From Lithospermum erythrorhizon (lineage: Eukaryota; Streptophyta; Magnoliopsida; Boraginales; Boraginaceae): a DNA stretch of 64,000 nucleotides. Made by a program: the position numbers and the translations under genes. The stretch is from positions 1,240,001-1,304,000 of the forward strand of contig JADFUC010001380.1 of NCBI GenBank assembly GCA_019722365.1, given 5' to 3'. Positions 25,048-35,958 of the stretch are shown in pieces (position 1 is the first letter of the stretch; each line of letters begins with the position of its first letter). The notes below the pieces were generated by a model. That model did not search any database, was not told the DNA's origin, and worked only from the letters and a program-made list of their open reading frames with translations.

Positions 25048-25236
25048 GGGATTTATCGCCCGCCCGGCCCTCCCGGTCGAGATGCTGCCGACCACCGGGC
25101 CGGGGTCTCGCTCTGGGACAAGGCTCCAATAGTGGCCGGAATGTCTAGAGACGCGTCCACCGTTTAGGGGTTTAGGACCACCGGCCGGTCCGCTTCAGAC
25201 GCTGGCCCACCGTACGGGTCCGAAGCGTCGCACCTT
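25048..25236. other. Isolated GC-rich island
   Basis: About 190 bases with many CCGG, GGCC and CCCG words in a region otherwise close to 20-25% GC. No open frame is recognised. Confidence 0.6.
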
Positions 25237-25809
25237 CATTTCACAAAAAATTCCAGTTTTTCGATTTAATTCAAATGTTTGGAGAAAATTGATTTGAAGG
25301 CCTTAAACATATCCAAAAATTTTGAAATTTTTACCAGACATTCCACACAATTTTCTTAAACGTTTCCAATTGGAATTTTGTAAAAAACATTTACAAAAAA
25401 TTAATTATACAATAAACATTCCATAAATCACAAAATTATTTTGGGACACTTAAACAATCCAAAAATTATGAAATTTTTTAAATATAATGCCCCGTCCTTT
25501 CGAATGCAGACGAAAATTGGTGGAATTTTTAGAACATTTTAAACACCTCAAATCCAATAAAAATATTTAGATTTTAATCAAAACATGTTTTAAAATTCTT
25601 TCAATTCATGAAACACAAATCTAAATTCAAATCATCAAAATTAATAATATGATGAACTTGAAAAACTGTATAAAATACATATTTATTCATGAATCAATTT
25701 TTCATAACATATATTCATGGTCAAGAATATATAATATGAAAAATGATATAAAATGTGTTTATATAACAAATTATATATAAATGTAATCGAAATTATACAA
25801 CTTAAACAT

Positions 25810-25823
25810 GCTCATGATGTCAC
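25810..25823 (-). other. Degenerate primer-binding site (tRNA-iMet type)
   Basis: The minus strand reads GTGACATCATGAGC directly after the putative LTR end. The canonical Copia site is GTGGTATCAGAGC. Confidence 0.45.
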
Positions 25824-26900
25824 TGTTGGAAAATTACGCAACTTGTTCATAACAAAATAAACAAATGCAACCAAGATCGAATAAATATATAATAACGAAT
25901 TATGAAAAATATATACAATGCAATTCATACACGTATTTATCATTTGTACTTACAAACGCTGGGTGAAGTGATGCAAACCAATCTTCCTAATCCTCCGTTA
26001 AATCCCCCACAAGCATTCTCAAGTAAATGCCTCCAGCTTAGTCTTTAATACCCAAGAAGCGGTTGAATCACGCGATTGACATACTAAATCTACGCGATTG
26101 ATTAAGAATTTGAGTCAAAACTTGACTCAAAAAACTAGAGAGAATATAGAGGGGGGGCGGCGGCCTTTTGGTGGAGGAGAAGATGAAATGAAAATTCTTA
26201 GGTTTTTCATTTCATCTTTTCCTTATATAGTCCCTTTTGGTTTCGGCCTACTGACTATTGATAAATAGTTAACTCGTCAGTTAACTAACTTATTACTAAA
26301 CGAGTAAGCAACTTAACAAGCTACTAATAAGCTTCTCAAACCGCCAATTGAAATAGCAATTTAATTGATTCGGTTTTTGTCCAATTTGTATTTTATTATC
26401 AATGTAAACTCTCTCGACAGTATCTCGTTGATTTCAATCAACTTCCAATTTAACAATCTGATTAATTCTATACATGGAATATAACTCAACGTCATTGTAA
26501 TATGTATGACCTTTCTCCGGCCTCGTGATAATATTACCATATAATAATATAATTGACTATTATAATTATTATATCGGGTTACGCATTTTACCCTAAATCT
26601 CGCCATAACCCCTCGATACACGTGAAGTTCCATTTTAGTAATTTACAATTACTATTTATTGAACATTTTGCCTTATAATCACTAACTAAAACTAGTAAAT
26701 AAATTGGTACAACAATTGTCGCAATGTAATAATTATAAAAACCAAAATACTGATTTCCAATAATGAGCCGCTTCACTTTCCCTTTGATTTCCAAGGTAAA
26801 GCTTATTTAACCTTTAACGGGTCATCATTTTGAGATCGCTTGTCAAGAAAAATAATATTTTTATTCCCCGCTTTCTCCTTCAATATATTATTTTAATCCC
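25824..26900 (-). mobile_element. Putative 5' LTR of an old Copia-type element
   Basis: On the minus strand the block ends TTTTCCAACA, immediately followed by GTGACATCATGAGC. This matches the plant Copia layout (LTR ending in CCAACA, then a TGGTATCAGAGC-type initiator-Met-tRNA primer site) with a few changes. A TATA box (minus-strand CTATATAAGG near 26221-26230) would start transcription inside the LTR. The outer border near 26900 is a guess, and no second LTR was found. Confidence 0.5.
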
Positions 26901-27599
26901 CAAATTTAGAATCGAAGCCTCTAATCGCCACGCACCAGATAATCGAGCATTTATTTATCAATTTAACCAATTCAAATAATTTGAATTTAATTAAAATACT
27001 ATTAAATTTCACTGCCTACATGGATCTAGCTATTCAAGGTTGTGTTCAAATATATATTAAAAAAATGTCAGTGATTTTTGTACAATTAGTAAAAAAGTCT
27101 TGTAAATAAAATTTTATCATGGAGTAAGAATTTTTTTAAAATGAGTAAATATTGTCTTAAATTGATCATTCAAACAATAAAAAAAATATTTGATTGCTAC
27201 TATGAGATGAACTCAAAACCTTAAGCATGATTTAGATACCTAGCTAGTACCTACCAACTAAGCTATTAATATTTTATTTGGTTAAAGTGAATCACTATAA
27301 ATCTATGGGGATCCGCCCCTGTCTACCTATCATATTTTATTTTTGGGCTTTACGTAAATCAAAATCTTATGAGTCAACTTGGACGATACCGGAATATGTT
27401 CGACGGGCCGAGAGCGCCCTTAACGACCGGCCGGCCCGCCCGCTAAGCGAATACCGGGCCCCGTTTCGCCTCGGTTTCCACTTTTAAAGCGCCCGCGCCT
27501 TAACGCCGCATCATGAATACCAAACGGCATCACGCTTGGATTAGTTGACGCGCCCGCTTAATAGTTTGGTAAAAAATTTCGTATATTAGTACCAAAAAA

Positions 27600-27720
27600 T
27601 AAATGAGTAGGAGGATTTGAACCTTTGACCTTGGCGACGCAAGATTTCTACAACCACCAGTTAAAGTTTTATGATTTATTAATATGTGTAAATAATATAT
27701 CAAGTTCTTTTATTTAAAAT
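27600..27720 (-). repeat. Left inverted arm with Pol III B-box-like word
   Basis: Inverted relative to 28845-28975. The minus strand contains GGTTCAAATCC (27613-27623), a perfect B-box consensus; the A-box position is degenerate. Confidence 0.65.
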
Positions 27721-28191
27721 AATATACGATAATAAAAGCATAATATTCAATAATATATAGCTATAAAATAATATATTATTTAACTCCAAAACTTTAAATA
27801 TATTATTTTACCAAATTTAAGTTATTTAGTATTATGATATATTATTCTATCAAATAATACCAAACTCTAAGTTATTAATTTGAAGGAAAAAATCGATCAA
27901 ATGTTGAACGATTTAATATTTGTGATAATAATAAATCAAATTATTAAGTTTCAAATAATATACATATGAATAAAAGCATAAGATTCAATAATATATTATT
28001 CTTTAAACAATAAAACATATTTCTAATTAAAAAATCATTTCCAACGTATTGGATAGTTAATTTAGATATAATATTTAATATACTTTTACCATTTGATATA
28101 TTATTCTTCAATAAATAATCAAATACCTCAAACGCTGCATCATCCGAATTAAACGTCAGGTACGCTTGAAATTAAACGGCATATTTGAATT

Positions 28192-28269
28192 AAACGTGGT
28201 ACCGTTTAACACACAATTCTCAAAACTGTGATAAACGTGGTACCATTTGAATGAAACGTGGTACCGTTT
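28192..28269 (+). repeat. Three copies of AAACGTGGTACCGTTT
   Basis: Copies at 28192-28207, 28233-28248 (one change) and 28254-28269. Further copies occur at 28992-29006 (forward, one base short) and, inverted, at 29013-29025 and 31060-31072. Each contains the palindrome GGTACC. Repeated short subterminal words of this kind are where hAT transposases bind; that role here is inferred. Confidence 0.8.
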
Positions 28270-28844
28270 CACACACTATTCAATTATGTTAGCATCATTT
28301 TAGTATTAAATTGAGTTATAAATAAATGTTAAGAGTATGAACTTACTATCTAAGTATGATAAAATGAAGGGTTTAATACTTTATTTGATAGAATAATATA
28401 TCATAATACTAAATAACTTAGATTTGGTATTATTTAATATATTTGATAGAATAATAAGTTTGGTATTATTTGATAGAACTTACTTTATTTCATAGAATAA
28501 TATATCATAATATTAAATAACTTAGATTTGTACGTATATTATTTGCTTTTATTTATACGTATATTATTTGAAACTAAAATCACTTGATTTTATAATTATG
28601 CACATATTAACATGAATATTTCATGAATACAATATTATCATGAATATTTCTTTTAATAATTTAAATAGAGTCATTTGCCCATTTCTTGAAGGATAATATA
28701 TCGCGCTAAAGATAATATATTAAATAATACCAAATTTTAAGTTATCTATTAATATGTTGAAATAGCTTTTATTTAAACGCTATTAGATATTTGGGCGATA
28801 ATATATTACTGAAGTCTTGGCGCTTTTATTTATATATTATTTGA

Positions 28845-28975
28845 AACTAGATAACTTCATTTATTATTATACACATACTAATAAATTAGTCACTTGGCTC
28901 AATCGTTCAAAGCTTATTCTTCCATCATAAGGTTTAAGGTTCAAATCCCACTACTACCATATTTATTTATTTTTC
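28845..28975 (+). repeat. Right inverted arm with Pol III A- and B-box-like words
   Basis: TGGCTCAATCG at 28895-28905 fits the A-box consensus and GGTTCAAATCC at 28938-28948 fits the B-box, 43 bases apart. The flanks do not fold into acceptor or T stems, so this is tRNA-derived and not a tRNA gene. Confidence 0.6.
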
Positions 28976-29309
28976 GGTGTGGGGAATATTCAAACGTGGT
29001 ACCGTTAATATGAAACGGTACCACGCATCAGGGCCTAAGCGGGCTCGAACTGGCCCGGCCGGCCCACCGAATATCAGCGGGTTAACCGGGCCGGGGCTCC
29101 ACCCAGCCCCGGTCCGTCCCATTTCTTAACGAACTGGCCGCTCGTGGGCCTCGGTGGGCCGGGCCGCTGCGGCTAGCCCGCGGCCGGGGCCGACACGTAA
29201 CCGGACCGGGTGGGGCGGGCCCCGAACTGCCCATCAGGCCCTGCCCGTTAGCCACGCCTACCGAACATTTTCATATTTAATGGGAAATTAAGAATTGGGT
29301 ACAAACAAG

Positions 29310-29889
29310 TAGCATTGAGCAAACAAATTAGAACCGAACCTATTTCTTATCTGCTCTCAAAAGTCGAATCCAAATCGGGCCCGGTTCCACCTGCTTCGGG
29401 TTAAGTTTCGATTTTGAGACAATTTTGAGTCTACTTCCTGCCTCAACTCAAAATTAAGTTTTAAGTCTAGATCTAATCCATGTAATTTTCATAAACTACT
29501 TTTAAGATTAATTATACAATCTATATACACATTCAATACACAATAACACTATTTTTACATATCTATGTATTCCTTATTATTAGTTTTGGAAAGATTTATA
29601 TATATCTTATTTCATTATACCAATAATAAACAAAGTTAAATTTAAATTCACCTTCTTAAAATGTTCAAATGCAAAATACTACAAGATCTTGAAAAGTATA
29701 ATAAATTAAAATTGAGAAATCTACATAAAATTTAGAAATCGGTTCGGTTCGGTTATTTTCAGCGGCTTAACCTAAATTAGTTCTGGCCTCCGCCTAACAT
29801 AAATCGGCTCCGGTTCCATTGGTTCAAAATTTCAGCTTTATTTTCGGGTTCGCTTCGCTGTTCGATTTCGAATTTTGAGCACACCCCTA
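29310..29889. mobile_element. Non-autonomous hAT element, 580 bp, with 8-bp target duplication
   Basis: CAAACAAG is present at 29302-29309 and again at 29890-29897, a perfect 8-bp duplication as expected for hAT. The ends are TAGCATTGAGCAAA (left) and TAGGGGTGTGCTCAAA (right, inverted), imperfect terminal repeats starting TAG. GAACCGAACC-type words occur near the left end and GGTTCGGTTCGG near the right, as inverted subterminal repeats. There is no coding capacity. Confidence 0.8.
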
Positions 29890-30157
29890 CAAACAAGTGT
29901 CACTATACTAACTATATATAAGTCACCAACCCTTTTAGGTAGAGAAGTATATTGGGGAAAAAAATCCATAATTGGTAAAGGAAGGACCAGTTGATTCAAA
30001 GTGCATAATAGGTTGGACTTGGCACGAGATTACTCTAACGGAGCGACACAATTCCCCGCCGATACGAGACATGTTAATTTGTAATTAAATAATATGAATC
30101 GAAATGGCTCCTTATTTTTCTGATACATGTATATAAAATTGAACACTTTGCAACATA

Positions 30158-30453
30158 CTCCCTCCATTCCTATATAGTTATTTTTTTAGTCATAAATACG
30201 TTGATTAAGAAATCATACAAATTGATCTATAAGCCCTTGAGTAAATAATTAAATGATTGAATTAAGAATTAATGATATTTTAATATCTACCTCCATTCCA
30301 TGAGAATTAATTAGAGGCATTGGTAATGTAATTATATTTAGGAAGGTTAAAAGAGGAAAAAAATGATAAAATATATATTGAAATGCTAGGAAGACAAGTA
30401 ATTTGTTATAAAAAATTAAAATTAGAAAGATAATTATATAGTAATAAAAGGAG
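30158..30453. mobile_element. Stowaway-like MITE
   Basis: TA on both sides. Left end CTCCCTCCATTCCTATATAG; inverted right end CTCCTTTTATTACTATATAA. 296 bp, AT-rich, non-coding. Confidence 0.75.
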
Positions 30454-31873
30454 TATTATTTATGTGTCATAAATCGGTACACAGAATCTGCACCGGTTGA
30501 AGTTGTGGGACGTGCTCTTTTAAGTCTTCTTTTTTGGTGGTTGGTGAGAATGTAAGATCCAAGATAGTGAAGTATTAGGTTGATTATTTCTCATTCATGT
30601 TTTGAAAAATAGAGAAATGGAAGATTGGAATGCCAGCTTAATATTACGATGTAATTCACATTTGACACCTCATCAACTATGAAAATATGGAGTATGTCTT
30701 ATTGGTTTAAATCAAAATTATGTGAGTCAAATTTGACATCAAAATTTATTAGTTTTGATCACTAACATTGTGAACTTAATCATCTTTTAAAGATAAATAC
30801 ATGTAGGAGCATTTCCAAGTGACATAAAAGATAACTTATGATACTTTGTATGACGGGAATAGATCATATGTTATTCTTCCATACCAAATCGCAACCTAAC
30901 TATCCGAAACGAACTATCCCTAGGGGTAGTCGAAGTCTAACGAATCGCACTCCATGTAGCATGTTCGACGAGCTTCCAGAGCCTATTAACGAATCACGAA
31001 CCGCCGCTTGGTGGAATACCGGGACCTTATTCGTTCGAGTCGCGACGAGGTCGATGTTCAAACGGTACCACGCCATAACTCTTATAATATTTTTGCCTAA
31101 ACGGTAATTACGTTGGAATTTAACGGTGTACCATTTGAACCTTAAAATTTGGTTAAAATTCAACAAATAACATTTGCTTAAAATTGAACAAATAACATTT
31201 CTAATGAAATAACTTTTTATTAATACTTCAAATAACTAGCTTAAGATATAGGTATTTTCTCGCAAGCATTCATACCATACAAACGGACAACGAATACAAT
31301 ACAATGATTTACGCCTCAAATTCTTCAAGATGAAAGTCCCCGAAGTTACAAAGTCACCAACGGTTAGGCTGCGATCATCAACAAATCTCAGCCACCCATC
31401 CGGTGAAGCATACATGGGCGTGGTTTCCTTGGCCACCATCCCCGAACCTTCCATTTTCGCATGCTAACTCACATCAACAAATTAGCCATAAATCACCTTG
31501 CAAAAAAAAATTGATACCTTCGAACAAAGCTAGCGGAGGTAGCCCCGATTTTTTCTGCTAGATCTATGGGAATCTCTTGAAGAATCTCTCGACGGCACTC
31601 TCCGCAATTTCTTCTCTCTGACGATAGTGTGAACTTGTGATTCGTGAACTTGTTATTAAGCGTATACTTATGATTTGTGAGCTTATAAATTATGATTATT
31701 AAATATGAAAACTGTCTATTTATAGATCAAGAAAATATTTTCATGACATTTTTGATACTTCTTGGTTTTGGGCTTGTTCGTAATCAAGTGAATCAACACA
31801 TTTTGCTCCATCTCCTCCGTTCGGTATTATCTATCAACTTTTTATAAATTGTGATATTTTTTCTTCTAAATTA
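30454..31873. other. Probable 5' non-coding part of the hAT relic
   Basis: A GC-richer stretch at 30890-31075 holds the motif AAACGGTACCACG (31060-31072) and TAGGGGTAGTCGAAG at 30921, which may be a hAT end. Bases 31230-31660 are unassigned but non-random in texture, and the T-rich run at 31830-31870 precedes the transposase remnant. The open frames on both strands at 30838-31166 look accidental. Confidence 0.4.
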
Positions 31874-33110
31874 ATGGCATCAAAACGTAATCTTGGTAAA
31901 AATATTCAAAGTGATAGTGCTAGTATGTCTAATGATTATGTTAATGTAGAGGATGATAATCGTATGGATGAACTAAATTCGCTATTAACTCTCAATCTAG
32001 TGCCATGTATACTACTCATGAAAGGAAAAAACTTCATGGATTTGGAAATATTTTCATGGAGACAGTGAAAAACAAACGACAACTAGTTTATATTGTAAAG
32101 AGTAATTCTTATCATGGAAATGGGCTGAGGTAAAGTGGGGAACCGTCAACTTGCTAGACACTTAGGTGGTCATAAGATCACTAAAGATAGCGGTAAGGAG
32201 GGTGGTACACAAGGAACTATTGATACCTTAAACCGGAAAAACTTTTTAAAAAGTATTTTGGCTTATAGGATCAAACTATGAAGTTTGTAATCGAGTGTTC
32301 TTGCCTTCTTTAATCATTAAGTGATGGATGACGTGCTTCAATTAAATGGATTCAAAATGTCGTTAATCCCCGAGCAACAATACGATCCTCGTGACTACTT
32401 TACGAACCTATACTTTTTAAATAAATATTTTAAAAACGAAAAGATCTTCTATGAAACTCTTGGCGAATTTTGCCTTATAAAATGTGTTTAACTAGTGATA
32501 TTGGTGTTTTTTTATTTTGATAATGTAAAACATGTCATTGGATTGACCAAAATGAGGTCTGTGGAGAATTATATATTTTAGATCGATTGCTAAACATAAC
32601 AATATTCAAATTTCGGAATGTATACTGCATGCAAGCAATGATTGTAAATGTTTGAATAGGGATTACTTTCAATTTTATTTGATAATGCGCCCGGCTTAAT
32701 ACCGCTTCAATTGAAAAAATTAAAGATGCCTATTAAACCGGATTTTAGTGAACCTTTTCACAAGTAGATGTTTATGTCACGCCCTTCAATTAGTTAAGCA
32801 AAGATGAAATAAAAGTCAAGCTGGGATGCATTTTATTTTACCAATTCGTGGTTGGGTCGTTAATTTTTTTGTTAATGGCAGGTGAGGCATTTAATATAAA
32901 AAATTGGTCGAGGTTTTCGTAAGAAGTTTAAAAATTAATTTTGGATTGCGGATACTGTATGGAACTCGACTTCTACGATCTACTAGTTCGTGCATATATG
33001 TAGAGGAAATCACAACATTTTATGAGATATGTTCCCGATTCGTGAATATTATGTTCCACTCCACATATAATAATTTCGGAAAATGGTTCTCAGAGTTTGA
33101 TATGTTTTGA
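31874..33110 (+). pseudogene. Decayed hAT transposase
   Basis: With changes of frame the plus strand reads like a plant hAT transposase. ATG at 31874 (MASKRNLGKN) is followed by a BED zinc-finger remnant at about 32015-32175 (TTHERKKL ... IFMETVKNKRQLVY, then KWGTVNLARHLGGH) in which the key Cys residues are lost. GTQGTID follows at about 32208, then NPRATIRSS at about 32365 and GLLSILFDNA at about 32660-32690, the latter like the hAT core around its second acidic catalytic residue. Several stops and frameshifts rule out function. GC-rich zones at 30890-31075 and 33330-33480 probably mark its ends. Confidence 0.65.
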
Positions 33111-33957
33111 TATGTTGTGTGAATGCTCGTGGATATGTCAGGAATGCTGTGATTGCGGAATGAATTCCCAGTATTTTTCAGCCTATAAACGTGGAAATTA
33201 TTTGGATGGAATCTGGGCATCAATGCTTATAACCGAAAATTCCATTAATGCTTGGTGAGTAACGTACCATTTCATACCATATTACCTCGTGATTAACGTG
33301 GCATCAAGCCATATTCTCAGCCTCCAACCGCCGGTCTCGCCCAATCCTCACCCATCGACCCACTAGTTAACGAATCGGGAGTCATTCGTGGTGTCCTCAC
33401 GAGCCCGGCCGAATTCGAATCGAATCCAGGCCAGCCCCCGAATGGCCACCCAGCCCGGTTCGATACACACGTTTACCTAGGGGGCTAATATGTTTTCCCC
33501 TTTAATTTTTTCTTTTATTCACTTTATTTTAATGTCTGTATGTATTTTTGTCATATTATATTATACATATACCTAAAGTCATGAATTTAATATGTTACTT
33601 TTAATTTTCAATAGAAATAATACACTTAATTAAATCATCAAAAAATTTAACATGTGTAGCATATAATTTCACAAAGTGTAGAAGACAATCAAATATATTT
33701 TGAACCTACATATATCTTGATCTACAATATGACAAATTTTATTAATAGTCATGTATGGTTTACTTTATAGTTTTGAATTTTATTATGAAAACAGAGTAAT
33801 TTCTTCAGGAAGAAAGTAATTGTATGTTGAATAAATCTAAAATCATGTTCTACTTTATACTCGTATTTGACATAATCATGTATAAGCAATAGTCCAAAAT
33901 GGAAGAAAATAAGCAATGCCATATTTATACTTCTCTTTTGGGAAAACCTATAGCTAG
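33111..33957. other. hAT 3' end and flank of the IDA-like gene
   Basis: Bases 33330-33480 are GC-rich with CCCGG words and resemble a hAT subterminal zone, ending near TTTACCTAGGGGG. From 33490 to 33957 the DNA is AT-rich and includes the 3' flank of the peptide gene. Confidence 0.4.
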
Positions 33958-34191
33958 CTATGGACACATAACATAATCAGTAGTGAAATAGACCTGTTTC
34001 TGACTATTATGACAAAAAGAAGGTCCAGAAGGAGGCACGATTCCTCTTGGAAGCTGGCCTAGAAATAACTTCTTGAAATCTTTATTCTTCAATAACCTTG
34101 CGCTACTTCCTGTTGAAGCCATTGTAGAAACCAATATCAAAATAATGAAAATGCACCTACAACTTGTTGATATTTTTCTTGATAACAACAT
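33958..34191 (-). CDS. IDL: IDA-like (IDL) secreted signalling peptide precursor
   Basis: Single-exon gene for a 77-residue precursor. Residues 1-31 form a signal peptide: basic start, hydrophobic IFIILILV, then small residues STGSSA. A basic variable part (RLLKNKDFKK) leads into LFLGQLPRGIVPPSGPSFCHN, which matches the C-terminal EPIP motif of the INFLORESCENCE DEFICIENT IN ABSCISSION family (F-LPKG-PPS-PS--HN). The active core PPSGPSFCHN is at residues 53-62 (bases 34006-34035). In Arabidopsis such peptides are secreted, trimmed and bound by HAESA/HSL receptor kinases, acting in abscission, root emergence and stress responses. Two oddities: Phe-Cys replaces the usual Lys/Met-Arg before His-Asn, and 15 residues follow the HN that normally lies near the end. 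A weak TATA box lies about 165 bases upstream. Confidence 0.8.
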   Translation of the reverse strand: MLLSRKISTSCRCIFIILILVSTMASTGSSARLLKNKDFKKLFLGQLPRGIVPPSGPSFCHNSQKQVYFTTDYVMCP

Positions 34192-34354
34192 TTGTCTTTC
34201 TAATGATCTTTTATTAATTCCTCCTTCGGCTCTTGTGGCGTTTTTTTTCTTCGTTGTGATCCTCCTCCTCCTTATTCTTCTTCTTCAAGATTTGCTTGTG
34301 GTTATTTTTTTTGTTCATGTAGGACATTGGACAGACAAATATTCTTTGATGACC

Positions 34355-34364
34355 CATATATACA
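34355..34364 (-). promoter_or_regulatory. Possible TATA box of the IDA-like gene
   Basis: The minus strand reads TATATATGGG about 165 bases before the start codon. The leader between them is rich in GAAGAA and GGAGGA. Confidence 0.35.
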
Positions 34365-34419
34365 AGCCGGTGTATATATTGGAATCTCATGGGCCATTTA
34401 TATTTTAATTAAGAATAGA

Positions 34420-35958
34420 TTGTCAACATAAAAAATGCTGGCTTTAGTGATATGCTTTGAAAGTAAGAACATGTATGCCTTCTTGGCTCGTGGATGACTT
34501 TGAAAATTGGTAAAATTGATGGAAGTCTAAATTAGCTGAAACGCATGGCAGCCATATTAGAAACGACGTACGACTTCTAGCCAAAATATCCCTTTTTATA
34601 TTTTAGTCACCAACTCAATGTAGTTTGTTCAATATATATGAGTTCACTTTTATAGAATTTTAGTGAGAATGTAGACCATTCAGTAAGCCAGATGGGAACA
34701 TGATTTCTTCAATTTATGAGTGCTCTTTTAAATTTTCTACTACTATTATACATGCGTCGATCGGATGAGGGTTACATTATTGTTGCTATTCGTCGAATAC
34801 GTATTGATAGATTTTGAACTGACATAATAGCATGCAAACCACTCTAGTCAAATAAAGTAAACTAAACCACATCGAATTATATTCTTTTGTTGTGGGATGC
34901 AGGGTGAGAACGCAGCCATCATCTATTAGTTCAACGAAGTAGTGCTTCAAAATTTGTCACCATCCGTGGTCCACATTATGTTTTTCCAACCAACTTTTCA
35001 AAATTCAGTCGTCTTCTGTCACATATGATTTTCGTTTATTCGTGGATGAATTTAGAAGGTATTCAGGATATTCATTTGGTCAAGTTTTTAAGATTTTATT
35101 GAAGTGGTGTAAGTTCGAATATTGCAAGAGGCAATGTTTTACCCACTTTGAAACAAGCATCAATCTATTATAACGCTCACAATTTTTGTCACCCTATCTT
35201 TTGTTTTTAGCTTATGTTTACAACATTGTGGTTGTAGTATTATCATGTTTCTTTCTTCATTTGAAATTGATAGTTTTATTTTGAAGAATAAAACTAAAAA
35301 TATTAAGGAGTATTTTTTTTTCTTTTTAACTCCCCTAATTTTTAGTAGTGTTTTTTATATTAGGTAGTATCTTCCATTCACTTGGAGAAGAAGATTGTGT
35401 TTCTAATTAATGCTTCGGGGACTTACTTTTAAACTGTCCAGAAAGTTTTTGATAAAATTGTTGAATTATAAATTTTCATGAAATTTCTTTTTAAGCTTTT
35501 AGGTGACAAAGTTAATAATTATGTTACAGTTAGTTTTAATTTCAACAAACTGAAATGTTAATATGACCAACTCCGACTTAATTAGTTTTGATTAATTATT
35601 GTAGTTTTCTTTGTTGTCTTAAATAATGAAGTACGTAGATAATGGCATTCTACACATAAATCATTCGTTCTAAATACGCTTAAGTTGCGCTTTAATTAAT
35701 AAATCATGGCCATTTATAAAATTCAATTTTTTTTACATTTTAACTGACTAAAAAAAATGAATATCCTACATTTTAATTCTGGATCCGTCCTGCTATTCAA
35801 CATAAAGAATGTGCACATTGCTCTTATAGTATGTACATATATAATAAGTTCAGAAAAGAACATAATTAATTTGTCCAAGTTTGGAAAAATAATAGTATAA
35901 TTAATCGACGAAGTTCGAAATTTGTGTATAAAAACAGAAGGTACCAACCAATTAATAT
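34420..35958. other. AT-rich intergenic DNA
   Basis: Upstream flank of the IDA-like gene. No other gene or repeat end is recognised. Confidence 0.4.

Larger units (their letters stand above)
24841..25823 (-). mobile_element. Putative leader (internal region) of an old Copia element
   Basis: It lies directly downstream, on the minus strand, of the putative LTR end and primer-binding site. There is no coding sequence. Long leaders of this kind are seen in several plant Copia groups. It includes the GC-rich island at 25048-25236. Confidence 0.4.
27290..29260. mobile_element. Long-inverted-repeat (foldback-like) element with GC-rich ends
   Basis: The left outer zone (27384-27530) and right outer zone (29030-29260) are strongly GC-rich, with GGCCCGG/CCGGGCC words as in plant hAT subterminal regions. 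Inside these, 27600-27720 and 28845-28975 are inverted copies of each other, aligning over at least 100 bases with scattered changes. The core is very AT-rich, with ATATTATTCTATCAAATAAT-type words in both directions. The right end, read inverted, is TAGGCGTGGCTAACGGGC, hAT-like. No transposase frame is present. The left end and target duplication could not be identified. Confidence 0.55.

Noticed and set aside
28895..28948. tRNA gene suggested by A- and B-box words
   Set aside because: No acceptor, anticodon or T stems can be formed around the boxes; treated as tRNA-derived repeat sequence.
30838..31166. Overlapping open frames on both strands, about 88 residues each
   Set aside because: No recognisable protein text; the stretch is a GC-richer hAT-like terminal zone in which stops are scarce on both strands.
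34073..34408. Open frame of 111 residues on the plus strand over the IDA-like gene
   Set aside because: It is antisense to the peptide gene; its hydrophobic text comes from the complement of the leader and signal-peptide region.
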